NCBI GenBank assembly: GCA_963725655.1
Contig: CAVRYY010000001.1
Coordinates: 2,170,001-2,234,000, forward strand
Reading direction: 5' to 3'
From: CAVRXT01 sp963725655
GTDB lineage: Bacteria > Acidobacteriota > Terriglobia > Acidiferrales > UBA7541
DNA: 64,000 nucleotides
The position numbers and the translations under genes were made by a program. Below are positions 7,771 to 15,868 of this stretch, one piece after another. Within the stretch, counting starts at the first letter, position 1. Each line of letters starts with the position of its first letter. The notes under the pieces are model-generated. The model was not told the DNA's origin. It saw only the letters and a list, made by a program, of their open reading frames with translations, and made no database searches.

Positions 7771-8786
7771 AGCAAACCTCGAAACACGCGCAGGCCGCCT
7801 CGCCGGCGCACTTAAAAAAGCCTGTGAGCGCGTCAGCGGTGGCGTCGTCTCCAGGTGGAGCGGTCGCGGCGCACAGCCTCACCTTTCAAAACCTTCTACT
7901 TAAACTTGAAACGTATTGGGCTGACCGTGGCTGCGTCCTCCAGCAGCCCTACGACGTGGAGGTAGGCGCGGGCACCATGCATCCCGAGACCTTCTTGCGC
8001 GTCCTCGGTCCCGATCCTTACAACGTGGCGTACGTGCAGCCCAGCCGCCGCCCGGCGGACGGACGTTATGGCGAGAATCCCAACCGGCTCTACAAACACT
8101 TCCAACTTCAAGTGCTGCTCAAGCCCGCGCCGGTGAATATTCAGGACCTCTACCTGGAGAGCCTCGCTGCCATTGGAATTGACTTGAAGCATCACGACGT
8201 GCGATTCGAAGAGGACAACTGGGAAGCCCCAACGCTCGGTGCGTGGGGCGTAGGATGGCAAGTGTTACTTGATGGTTTGGAGATCACCCAGTTCACCTAT
8301 TTCCAGCAGTGCGGCGGAATCGACCTCCAGCCGGTTCCCGTGGAAATTACTTACGGGCTCGACCGCATCTCAACGTACCTTCAAGGAGTGACTAAGGTCT
8401 ATGATCTGCGATGGTCGGATAATACTTTATATGGGGTGGTGCGGCTCGCGGACGAGCAGCAATTCTCAACCTATAACTTTGAGTTGGCCGACCCGGCAAT
8501 GACCCGGAAGATTTTCGATTTGAGCGAAGCCGAGGCGTCGCGCCTGGTGAAGCTTTACTCGAAGACGCAGGGTAAGGAGCGCGCCCGATTCCCGCTGCTC
8601 GCGGCGTACGAGATGTGCTTGAAGTGTTCCCATAACTTTAATGTGCTCGACGCGCGCGGTGCAATTTCTGTCACTGAGCGCGCGGCGATGATCGCGCGCG
8701 TGCGGCAGCTCTCGTGTCAGGTAGCAGCTCTGTGGCTCGACCAGGCGCCGCTGCGCGCGGAATTTTCCGGGGCGGTGAGCGAGTGA
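7767..8786 (+). CDS. glyQ: Glycine--tRNA ligase alpha subunit
   Basis: Catalytic alpha subunit of the bacterial alpha2-beta2 glycyl-tRNA synthetase. Diagnostic stretches are LTFQNLLLKLETYWADRGC, QPYDVEVGAGTMHPETF, YVQPSRRPADGRYGENPNR and EEDNWEAPTLGAWGVGWQV, each in the expected order. The body ends near residue 320. The first about 36 residues (Ala/Ser/Lys-rich) are an extension before the conserved region. TTG at 7767 overlaps the recO stop (TTGA). The stop overlaps the glyS GTG. This is a tightly coupled recO-glyQ-glyS operon. Confidence 0.96.
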   Translation: MKQTSKHAQAASPAHLKKPVSASAVASSPGGAVAAHSLTFQNLLLKLETYWADRGCVLQQPYDVEVGAGTMHPETFLRVLGPDPYNVAYVQPSRRPADGRYGENPNRLYKHFQLQVLLKPAPVNIQDLYLESLAAIGIDLKHHDVRFEEDNWEAPTLGAWGVGWQVLLDGLEITQFTYFQQCGGIDLQPVPVEITYGLDRISTYLQGVTKVYDLRWSDNTLYGVVRLADEQQFSTYNFELADPAMTRKIFDLSEAEASRLVKLYSKTQGKERARFPLLAAYEMCLKCSHNFNVLDARGAISVTERAAMIARVRQLSCQVAALWLDQAPLRAEFSGAVSE

Positions 8787-10921
8787 AGGGGCGATCTGAT
8801 TTCTTACTTGAGATAGGCTGCGAAGAGATTCCGGCGGGATTGCTCCCGGGCGCGATCAAAGACATTCAACAAATACTTGAGAAACATCTTGGTGAATTGG
8901 GATTACGCGAAGGCGCAACGATTCGCGCAGTAGGGGCGCCGCGCCGAATTGCAGTGATGGTTGAGGATTTGCTCTTGCGTCAGGCGGACTCAGTGAAGGA
9001 AGTTCTAGGGCCGCCGAAGTCAGTCGGCTTCGATAAAGTCGGCGCGCCGACTCGCGCCGCGGAAAGCTTCGCACAGAAGCAGAATGTATCGCTTGAACAA
9101 ATCTCAATCGTCACTACCCCGAAGGGCGAATACCTCGCCTACAAGCAGCAGATTGTTGGCCGGGTAACTTCAGACATTTTGAGCGAATCGCTGGCGCAGT
9201 GGATTCAGGAACTCGCGTTTCCCCGCTCCATGTATTGGACGTTAAAGAGCGGCCCGAAATTTACCCGCCCGATTCGCTGGATCGTGGCGCTGCTGGACGG
9301 CAAGGTGGTTCCGTTTACCTTGGCGGACGTCCACTCGGGTAACACAACTAGCGGACATCGCTTTCTCGGAAAGCGTTCGATTCCTTTGCATGGTGCACCG
9401 GACTACCTATCCGCGTTGCGCGCCAACTTCGTAATGGCCGATCCGGCGGAGCGCCGCAAGAGAATTGAATCGCAACTGCAGTCCGTGCCCCACGCCAGGA
9501 AGCTTCATGTACACGCTGACCCCGGCCTGGTCGACCTCACGTCTTACTTGAATGAATTTCCGACCGTAATCATGGGCGACTTTGACCCTTCCTATCTCGA
9601 ATTGCCGGACGAAATCCTGCTCACTGTCATGCGCGATCATCAGAAGTACTTCGGAGTGGAAGACAAGGACGGGAATCTCGCGCCTCATTTCCTGGCGGTC
9701 ATTAATCTCGAGAATGACTCGAAGAATTTGGTTCGCGCCGGTCATGAAAAGGTGCTGGCTGCCCGGTTTGCCGATGCCCGCTTTTTCTGGGAGACCGACC
9801 AGAAGCACACTCTCGCCGAATATCTGCCGAAACTCGCCGCGGTGACCTACGAATCCCGCCTGGGCACCTACGGCGACAAAGTGGAGCGCATGCGGCAGAT
9901 CGCCCGCTGGATCGCCGAGCAGTGGTTCAGCTCCGGTTATCACCAGGCGGATGTTTCGGGCGCCGATCGTGCCGCCGAGCTCGCGAAATGCGATTTGGTG
10001 ACGGATATGGTGCGCGAATTCACCGAACTGCAGGGAATCGTCGGCGGACTGTACGCCCAGGTGCAAGGAGAGCCGGAAACGGTCTCCTCCGCGGTGTACG
10101 ATCATTACCGTCCGGTGGGTCTCGAAGATCCCATCCCGCGAAACATCACTGGTTGCATCGTATCCCTCGCGGACAAGATCGATTCGATCGTGGCTTGCTA
10201 TGCGATTGGAGCCATACCCTCAGGTTCAAGTGATCCATTCGCTTTGCGGCGGGCTGCTCTGGGTGTGGCCAAGATCATTTTTGAACTTCAACTCCCACTT
10301 TCACTTGCGCAGCTCGTTGCCGCGGCCGCCAAGGCCCTCGAAGAGCGAGCGCCCAAACGTAAGGTGGATTCCGAAGCTGAGAAGTCAGTGATTGAATTTC
10401 TACTGGAACGTGCCAAATACATTCTTCGCGAACGGCGCGGGTTCGCCTACGACGAAGTGAATGCGGTGTTCGCAGCGGGTGCCGATGACTTGGTGGACGC
10501 CGCCCAGCGCTTGGCGGCGGTGCAGGCGATTCGCAAGACCAGGAATTTCGAACCGCTGGCCAGCGCCTTCAAGCGCATCCGCAAGATTGTCGAAAAGGCT
10601 GGCACCAACGGGCCGGGCATGACCGGCAAACTCTCAGCGGTTCGGTCGCAGTTGCTGGAAGACGGCGCGGAGAAGGATTTGCATCAGGCGGTAATTCGGG
10701 TGCGTGACCGAGCCACCACCGAGAAGCGCCAAGGGCGATATCGAGAAGCACTTGAAGCCATCGCTGAGCTGCGTCCGAGCGTGGACAAATATTTCGATGA
10801 CGTGATGGTAATGGTTGAACGTGAGGATCTCCGGAATAACCGGCTCACCATGCTCGGTGGTTTGTTAAAGGAGTTCTCGACCATCGCGGACTTTTCGGAA
10901 ATCGTCACATCCGAAGTCTAA
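8783..10921 (+). CDS. glyS: Glycine--tRNA ligase beta subunit
   Basis: The 712-residue beta subunit of glycyl-tRNA synthetase, needed for tRNA recognition. It starts SDFLLEIGCEEIPAG, the family opening, and contains GPKFTRPIRWIVALLD, SGHRFLG and an HD-like central region ending DPFALRRAALGV. The C-terminal DALR-like anticodon-binding part includes FDDVMVMVE and NRLTMLGGL. A longer frame from 8714 exists, but GTG at 8783 is chosen because it overlaps the glyQ stop (GTGA) and sits directly before the conserved start. A 16-bp palindrome AGTCGGCGCGCCGACT lies inside it near 9036. Confidence 0.96.
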   Translation: MKGRSDFLLEIGCEEIPAGLLPGAIKDIQQILEKHLGELGLREGATIRAVGAPRRIAVMVEDLLLRQADSVKEVLGPPKSVGFDKVGAPTRAAESFAQKQNVSLEQISIVTTPKGEYLAYKQQIVGRVTSDILSESLAQWIQELAFPRSMYWTLKSGPKFTRPIRWIVALLDGKVVPFTLADVHSGNTTSGHRFLGKRSIPLHGAPDYLSALRANFVMADPAERRKRIESQLQSVPHARKLHVHADPGLVDLTSYLNEFPTVIMGDFDPSYLELPDEILLTVMRDHQKYFGVEDKDGNLAPHFLAVINLENDSKNLVRAGHEKVLAARFADARFFWETDQKHTLAEYLPKLAAVTYESRLGTYGDKVERMRQIARWIAEQWFSSGYHQADVSGADRAAELAKCDLVTDMVREFTELQGIVGGLYAQVQGEPETVSSAVYDHYRPVGLEDPIPRNITGCIVSLADKIDSIVACYAIGAIPSGSSDPFALRRAALGVAKIIFELQLPLSLAQLVAAAAKALEERAPKRKVDSEAEKSVIEFLLERAKYILRERRGFAYDEVNAVFAAGADDLVDAAQRLAAVQAIRKTRNFEPLASAFKRIRKIVEKAGTNGPGMTGKLSAVRSQLLEDGAEKDLHQAVIRVRDRATTEKRQGRYREALEAIAELRPSVDKYFDDVMVMVEREDLRNNRLTMLGGLLKEFSTIADFSEIVTSEV

Positions 10922-10985
10922 GGTGCGAGTGAATGTTTTACTTGAATGGCCGCGTTTTGTCATGGGCACGCGCAGTAAGTGTCCG

Positions 10986-11012
10986 GTCGGCTCATCTCAG
11001 CCGACACGTTTT
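10986..11012 (+). terminator. Probable rho-independent terminator after glyS
   Basis: Stem GTCGGCT (10986-10992), loop CATCTC, stem AGCCGAC (10999-11005), followed by ACGTTTT. It is 65 bases after the glyS stop. The T tract is short. The decamer CGTTTTGTCA occurs directly on both sides (about 10952 and 11007). Confidence 0.6.
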
Positions 11013-11052
11013 GTCACATGACGGTTTTGCTTTAAGTTTTGCTGCTTGATGC

Positions 11053-11101
11053 GTCGGCGAGCCGACAGCTCAACCCATACCTAAAGCCCGCTATCGCGGG
11101 C
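11053..11101. repeat. Two further short hairpins before ppdK
   Basis: GTCGG-CGAG-CCGAC at 11053-11066 repeats the stem sequence of the upstream terminator. GCCCGC-TATC-GCGGGC at 11086-11101 is a separate six-pair hairpin ending 14 bases before the preferred ppdK start. Either may act in the ppdK leader, but no known riboswitch matches. Confidence 0.5.
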
Positions 11102-11115
11102 GAATGAGAGGAAGC

Positions 11116-13794
11116 GTGAAATACGTTTATTCGTTTGGAGGCGGTAAGGCGGAAGGCGACGGAGAAATGCGCGATATTTTGGGAGGCAAGGGCGCGGGCC
11201 TGGCGGAGATGACCCGCATCGGGCTGCCGGTGCCCGCAGGCTTCACCATCACCACCCAGACCTGCAAGTACTATCTCGAGAACAATAAGAAATATCCCAA
11301 AGAGCTCGCCAGTGAAGTCCGTAAGGCGATCGAGAAGCTTGAAAAGCAGACCGGAAAGAAGCTGGGCGACGCAAACGACCCGCTATTAGTCAGCGTGCGG
11401 TCCGGTTCAGCGCGATCCATGCCCGGGATGATGGAAACCATTCTGAACCTGGGCCTGAACGAAAAGTCCGTGGAGGGCCTGGCGAAGCGCACCGGCAACG
11501 AGAGATTCGCGTTCGACGCGTATCGCCGCTTCGTGCAGATGTACTCCGCCGTGGTGATTGGGCTTCCTAAGGAAGAACTTGAAGAGCGCTTACGCTCGTT
11601 GAAGACCCGACTGGGCGTGACCGACGACACCAAGGTCACCGGGGCGGGCTGGCGCGAACTGGTAAAGGAATACAAGCAATACTTTAAGTCGAAAACCGGC
11701 AAGGATTTCCCTGAGGATCCGGTCGAACAGATCTGGGGAGCCATCGGCGCCGTGTTCCAATCCTGGAATGCCGAGAAAGCGGTGACGTACCGCCGCGTCG
11801 AGAAGATTACCGGGCTGATTGGCACCGCAGTGAACGTCATGCAGATGGTTTTTGGCAACCTCGGCGACAATTCGGGCACCGGAGTTTGCTTCACCCGCGA
11901 CCCCTCCAGCGGAGAGAAGATCTTTTACGGGGAATTCTTGCTGAACGCGCAGGGAGAAGACGTTGTTGCCGGCATCCGCACTCCGATGCCCCTGTCGGAA
12001 CTAGCCAAGAAAATGCCCAAGGTGTATCCGCAGCTCGAAAAGGTGCGCAATACCCTCGAAAAGCATTACCGCGACATGCAGGACCTGGAATTCACCATCG
12101 AAGACGGCAAGTTGTATATGTTGCAGACGCGCACCGGAAAGCGCTCGCCCCAGGCGACTTTCGTCATGGCTGTCGAGATGGCCAACGAGAAACTCATCAG
12201 CCGCGACGAAGCCTTGATGCGCATCAAGTCCGAAGACATCGAGCGCCTTTTCTATCCGGTCATCGATGCGGCTTCCGCAAAGGAGCTGCAAGGCCGCAAG
12301 CTGGGCAGCGGGATCAATGCCGTTCCCGGAGCGGCGGTAGGGAAAGCGGTTTTCACCGCGCACGAAGCCGAGGCTTGGGCCGCGCGTGGGGAGAAAGTAA
12401 TCCTGATCCGGCGCGAAACTAGCCCCGAGGACGTCGGAGGAATGTTCGTCGCCCAGGGAATTCTCACTGCGACGGGCGGCAAGACCAGTCACGCCGCAGT
12501 AGTCGCTCGTGGTTGGGGCAAATGCTGCGTGGTGGGTGCGGAAAAGTTCGATATCAACGCCGGCGCGAAGGAGATGCGCGCCGGCGGTAAGGTAATTAAG
12601 GAAGGCGATTGGGTCACCTTGGATGGTAACGAGGGCGACGTATATGAAGGACAAGCCAAGCTGGTCACCCCGGTCCATCCTAAGGCTTACTACACGCTGT
12701 TGGAATGGGCCGACGGAATTCGCCGGCTGAAGGTCCGCACCAACGCCGATACGCCGCAAGACGCCCGCAACGCTCGCGAAATGGGCGCCGAAGGTATTGG
12801 GCTCTGCCGCACCGAGCATATGTTCTTTAAGGATTTCGAGCAGCCGGAGAAGAGCGCCGATCGCCAGCTCGCTATTCAGGAGATGATCGTTGCGGATAGC
12901 GTCGAAGCCCGGCGCGCGGCCTTGGCCAAGCTGCTTCCTTTCCAGCGGAGAGACTTCATCGGATTGTTTAAGGCCATGAATGGCCTTCCGGTCACCATCC
13001 GCTTGATCGACCCGCCCCTGCACGAGTTCGTCCCGCACGACCTGGACAAACAAAAGGAGCTCGCGCGCAAGATCGGGGTTCCCGTAGAGGTGGTCACCCG
13101 GCGAGTTGAACAGTTACATGAATCGAATCCCATGTTGGGGCACCGTGGCTGTCGCCTGTGCATCACCTATCCAGAGATACTTGAGATGCAGGTTCAAGCG
13201 ATCATTGAAGCGGCGATCGAATGTCAGAAGGCTAAAGTTAAAGTGCTTCCAGAGATCATGATCCCGCTGGTGCTCGACCGTAAGGAATTGCAGATACTTG
13301 AACTAGCCACCAGGCGTGTGGCCGACGCGATCATCGCTAAAGCTAAGGTGAAGCTCGAGTATTTGGTTGGCACCATGATCGAGCTGCCACGGGCCGCGCT
13401 CACCGCGGACAAGATCGCGGAAGTGGCCGAGTTCTTCTCCTTTGGCACCAACGACCTCACCCAGACCACCATGGGCTTGTCGCGCGACGACGCCGGGAGA
13501 TTCTTGCCCGATTACGTGGACGAGAAGAAGGCGGGCGTCTTCAAGAGCGACCCGTTCCAGAGCCTGGATGTCGAAGGCGTCGGCCAGCTCATTGAAATGG
13601 GCATCCAGCGCGGCAGAAAGACTCGCCCCAAGCTCAAAGTCGGCATTTGCGGCGAGCACGGCGGAGACGCGGAAAGCGTGCGGTTCTGCCACAAGGTCGG
13701 CATGGACTACGTGAGCGCGTCCCCGTTTCGCGTTCCGGTAGCGCGATTGGCCGCCGCGCAGGCGGTTTTGGAAGAAAAGGGCCGCAAGAAGTAG
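11116..13794 (+). CDS. ppdK: Pyruvate, phosphate dikinase
   Basis: An 892-residue enzyme interconverting pyruvate, ATP and phosphate with PEP, AMP and pyrophosphate. The N-terminal ATP-grasp domain begins KYVYSFGGG and contains DILGGKGAGLAEM and VSVRSGSARSMPGMMETILNLG. The swivelling phosphohistidine domain has the catalytic His in TGGKTSHAAVVARGWGK (about residue 457). The C-terminal PEP/pyruvate barrel has GIGLCRTEHMFF, FFSFGTNDLTQTTMG and VGICGEHGGD. GTG at 11116 is chosen over ATG 11104 because AGAGGAAG precedes it directly and family proteins begin at this lysine. udk follows 25 bases after the stop. Confidence 0.96.
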   Translation: MKYVYSFGGGKAEGDGEMRDILGGKGAGLAEMTRIGLPVPAGFTITTQTCKYYLENNKKYPKELASEVRKAIEKLEKQTGKKLGDANDPLLVSVRSGSARSMPGMMETILNLGLNEKSVEGLAKRTGNERFAFDAYRRFVQMYSAVVIGLPKEELEERLRSLKTRLGVTDDTKVTGAGWRELVKEYKQYFKSKTGKDFPEDPVEQIWGAIGAVFQSWNAEKAVTYRRVEKITGLIGTAVNVMQMVFGNLGDNSGTGVCFTRDPSSGEKIFYGEFLLNAQGEDVVAGIRTPMPLSELAKKMPKVYPQLEKVRNTLEKHYRDMQDLEFTIEDGKLYMLQTRTGKRSPQATFVMAVEMANEKLISRDEALMRIKSEDIERLFYPVIDAASAKELQGRKLGSGINAVPGAAVGKAVFTAHEAEAWAARGEKVILIRRETSPEDVGGMFVAQGILTATGGKTSHAAVVARGWGKCCVVGAEKFDINAGAKEMRAGGKVIKEGDWVTLDGNEGDVYEGQAKLVTPVHPKAYYTLLEWADGIRRLKVRTNADTPQDARNAREMGAEGIGLCRTEHMFFKDFEQPEKSADRQLAIQEMIVADSVEARRAALAKLLPFQRRDFIGLFKAMNGLPVTIRLIDPPLHEFVPHDLDKQKELARKIGVPVEVVTRRVEQLHESNPMLGHRGCRLCITYPEILEMQVQAIIEAAIECQKAKVKVLPEIMIPLVLDRKELQILELATRRVADAIIAKAKVKLEYLVGTMIELPRAALTADKIAEVAEFFSFGTNDLTQTTMGLSRDDAGRFLPDYVDEKKAGVFKSDPFQSLDVEGVGQLIEMGIQRGRKTRPKLKVGICGEHGGDAESVRFCHKVGMDYVSASPFRVPVARLAAAQAVLEEKGRKK

Positions 13795-13819
13795 CGCATC
13801 CAGGAAAAAGAGAGAGCCG

Positions 13820-14518
13820 CTGATTACTCGGGACGCATCGGGACGGGCCAGCTCGCTGATTATCGGCATCTGCGGTGGTACCGGGTCGGGCAAGACCACC
13901 ATCACCGACCGGATCATCGAGGCGTTCGCGCCATCCAGCGTGCTGGTCCTCCAGCAGGACCACTACTACAAAGACTTCCCAGAGCTCTCGCTGGAAGACC
14001 GCAAACGCGTAAACTTCGACCATCCCGACGCATTTGATACGCCGCTGCTAATCGAGCACGTCCGCCGGCTCCGCGCCGGCCTCGGAATCGACCGTCCATC
14101 CTACGATTTCACCGAATATCGCAGGCTCACCGAAACGGTCCGGCTCGAGCCGCGTCCGGCGATTATCGTCGAAGGCATACTGATATTCGAGAATGTCGGT
14201 CTGTGCGACCAGATGGACATCAAAATATTCGTCGATACCGACGCGGATCTGCGATTTATTCGCCGCTTGGGGCGGGATATTCGGGATCGCGGGCGCACCA
14301 TGGATTCGGTGGTGAAACAGTACCTCGCAACCGTCCGCCCCATGCATTTGGAGTTCGTTGAGCCCAGCAAGCGCAACGCAGACATTATCCTGCCCGAGGG
14401 CGGCTACAATCAGGTAGGAACCGACCTGGTGATTCAGAAGATTCGCTCGCTAATCCCCCAGAGCGGCCGCAGCCGGACCGGCGACAACGTGAGCGAGCCA
14501 GGTGCCGCGCCAAAGTAG
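13820..14518 (+). CDS. udk: Uridine kinase, with no canonical start codon
   Basis: A P-loop kinase of about 230 residues that phosphorylates uridine and cytidine in pyrimidine salvage. Walker A is GGTGSGKTT close to the N-terminus, then QQDHYYKD, YDFTEY and IIVEGILIF, the classic udk landmarks. IKIFVDTDADLRFIRRLGRDIRDRGR contributes the lid arginines. The frame is open back to a stop near 13740 but contains no ATG, GTG or TTG before the P-loop. The first such codon is GTG 13940, inside the domain and useless. CTG at 13820 follows the purine run AGGAAAAAGAGAGAG and is my best start; CTG 13856 or an ATT are alternatives. A sequence error is also possible. Confidence 0.85.
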   Translation: MITRDASGRASSLIIGICGGTGSGKTTITDRIIEAFAPSSVLVLQQDHYYKDFPELSLEDRKRVNFDHPDAFDTPLLIEHVRRLRAGLGIDRPSYDFTEYRRLTETVRLEPRPAIIVEGILIFENVGLCDQMDIKIFVDTDADLRFIRRLGRDIRDRGRTMDSVVKQYLATVRPMHLEFVEPSKRNADIILPEGGYNQVGTDLVIQKIRSLIPQSGRSRTGDNVSEPGAAPK

Positions 14519-15111
14519 AAGTTAAAGTCAAAGCTGAAGTCGCAACCCGCCGTCTCGACTAGACTTAAAGTCACACTTCCGGAATAAACGCCCCAACCCC
14601 GTCCGACGCGCGCCATCCACGGATTCACCTTAAACCTGTACTTGAACTCCCGGAACCTTACACGAACTGATCCCTTCCACCTCCTTCCGCCGCGGTGCTA
14701 CCCTCGCACGAAGTCAAAGGGATCCAAACCGAGGACTGTTCCCGTGAAGCGGAGAAAAGAAGACCGGGTGGCGCCGAAACCGCTCCCGCCTTTCACAAAT
14801 CTAGAACGCAATTTTGTTGCTGTTCGGCGAATTTCCGTCGTTTGTTCTCATACACATCGGAGGGGGCATCTCTACCATGTTGCTATTGGATTTTCGCCCT
14901 GCCGGGGAACTAGATCGACCGCCGATTTTGAATCGCAACAACTGTAAGGATCAGAACCTGCAAGCTCTTTATTGTGAGCGGCATACAAAATCTGAATCGA
15001 GACTTACAAATCGCGGTAAATTGCCCGTTTGGGAGCTAATAACTTCTTTATTCTAAGTGAGATAAGCGACCAAGGCTGCGGCAAAATGCAATTTTATTAA
15101 TTAGGCAGCGC
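14519..15111. other. Gene-free interval between udk and rpiA
   Basis: About 590 bases between convergent genes. The first 120 bases are rich in AAAGT and ACTTGAA-like words (TTAAAGTCAAAGCTGAAGT near 14521, ACTTAAAGTCAC near 14565, GTACTTGAACTCC near 14638). The last 130 bases are AT-rich. Short frames on the plus strand lack ribosome-binding sites and recognisable domains. No RNA gene was recognised. Confidence 0.6.
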
Positions 15112-15792
15112 TTAGCGGAGGTGCTCGCTGACTTCGTCGTTCTGGGCTACCAGCGCCACCGTGGCCAGCCCCACGAACAGGCCGTGCTCCACGATTCCGG
15201 GGATGTGGTCGAGTTCGGCTCCCAGTTTTTCCGGGTCTCGGATTTCGCCAAATTCGCAGTTGAGGATGTGATTGCCTTCGTCGGTGACGAACGGCTTTCC
15301 GTCCGGCTCCAGGCGCAGAGCGACGTCGGCGCCAAGCGCGGAAATCCTTCGAATCAACAGCGGCTCGGCGAACGAGATCACTTCCACCGGCAGCGCCATC
15401 GCGCCCAGCACCGTCACCAGCTTAGTGTGATCGGCGATCACCACGAAGCGCCGCGTGGCGGTGGCGACGATTTTTTCGCGCAGCAGCGCGCCCCCGTGGC
15501 CCTTGATCAGTCGCAGGTGCGGATCGATTTCGTCGGCGCCGTCGACGCTCACGTCGATTTGCGAGACGTCCTGGAAGGTGACCAATGGGATGCCCAGGCT
15601 GGTGGCCAGCTTGTACGAGTTCGCGGAAGTGGGGATGCCGCGAATCTGCAGCCCGGCTTGCACCCGTTCTCCGAGCAGCTTGATGAATTCCGAAGACGTC
15701 GATCCGCTGCCCAGGCCGACCACCATGCCGGACTCGATGTAGCGAATGCCGGCGTGCGCGGCGGCTTTCTTTTCGTGGGTGAGGTCAGGCAT
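15112..15792 (-). CDS. rpiA: Ribose-5-phosphate isomerase A
   Basis: A 226-residue enzyme of the pentose phosphate pathway that interconverts ribose 5-phosphate and ribulose 5-phosphate. Signature segments are VGLGSGSTSSEFI (phosphate loop, about residues 25-37), the catalytic region VDGADEIDPHLRLIKGHGGALLREKI (D and E at about 84-90, K about 97) and VIADHTKLV. Length matches the family. The start is ATG 15792 with AGGAG about 12 bases upstream. It is followed on the same strand by an AT-rich intergenic region. Confidence 0.95.
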   Translation of the reverse strand: MPDLTHEKKAAAHAGIRYIESGMVVGLGSGSTSSEFIKLLGERVQAGLQIRGIPTSANSYKLATSLGIPLVTFQDVSQIDVSVDGADEIDPHLRLIKGHGGALLREKIVATATRRFVVIADHTKLVTVLGAMALPVEVISFAEPLLIRRISALGADVALRLEPDGKPFVTDEGNHILNCEFGEIRDPEKLGAELDHIPGIVEHGLFVGLATVALVAQNDEVSEHLR

Positions 15793-15868
15793 GTTGCTAT
15801 CACGCTCCTGTTCGCGAAATGAGCAAGCTACGGTGCCTGGTGCTCCGCACCGCCCGCGGCGCCCGCTT

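Noticed and set aside
14519..15111. tRNA, riboswitch or other RNA gene in this and other long gaps
   Set aside because: No cloverleaf ending, T-arm sequence or known aptamer core was found in this or the other intergenic intervals.
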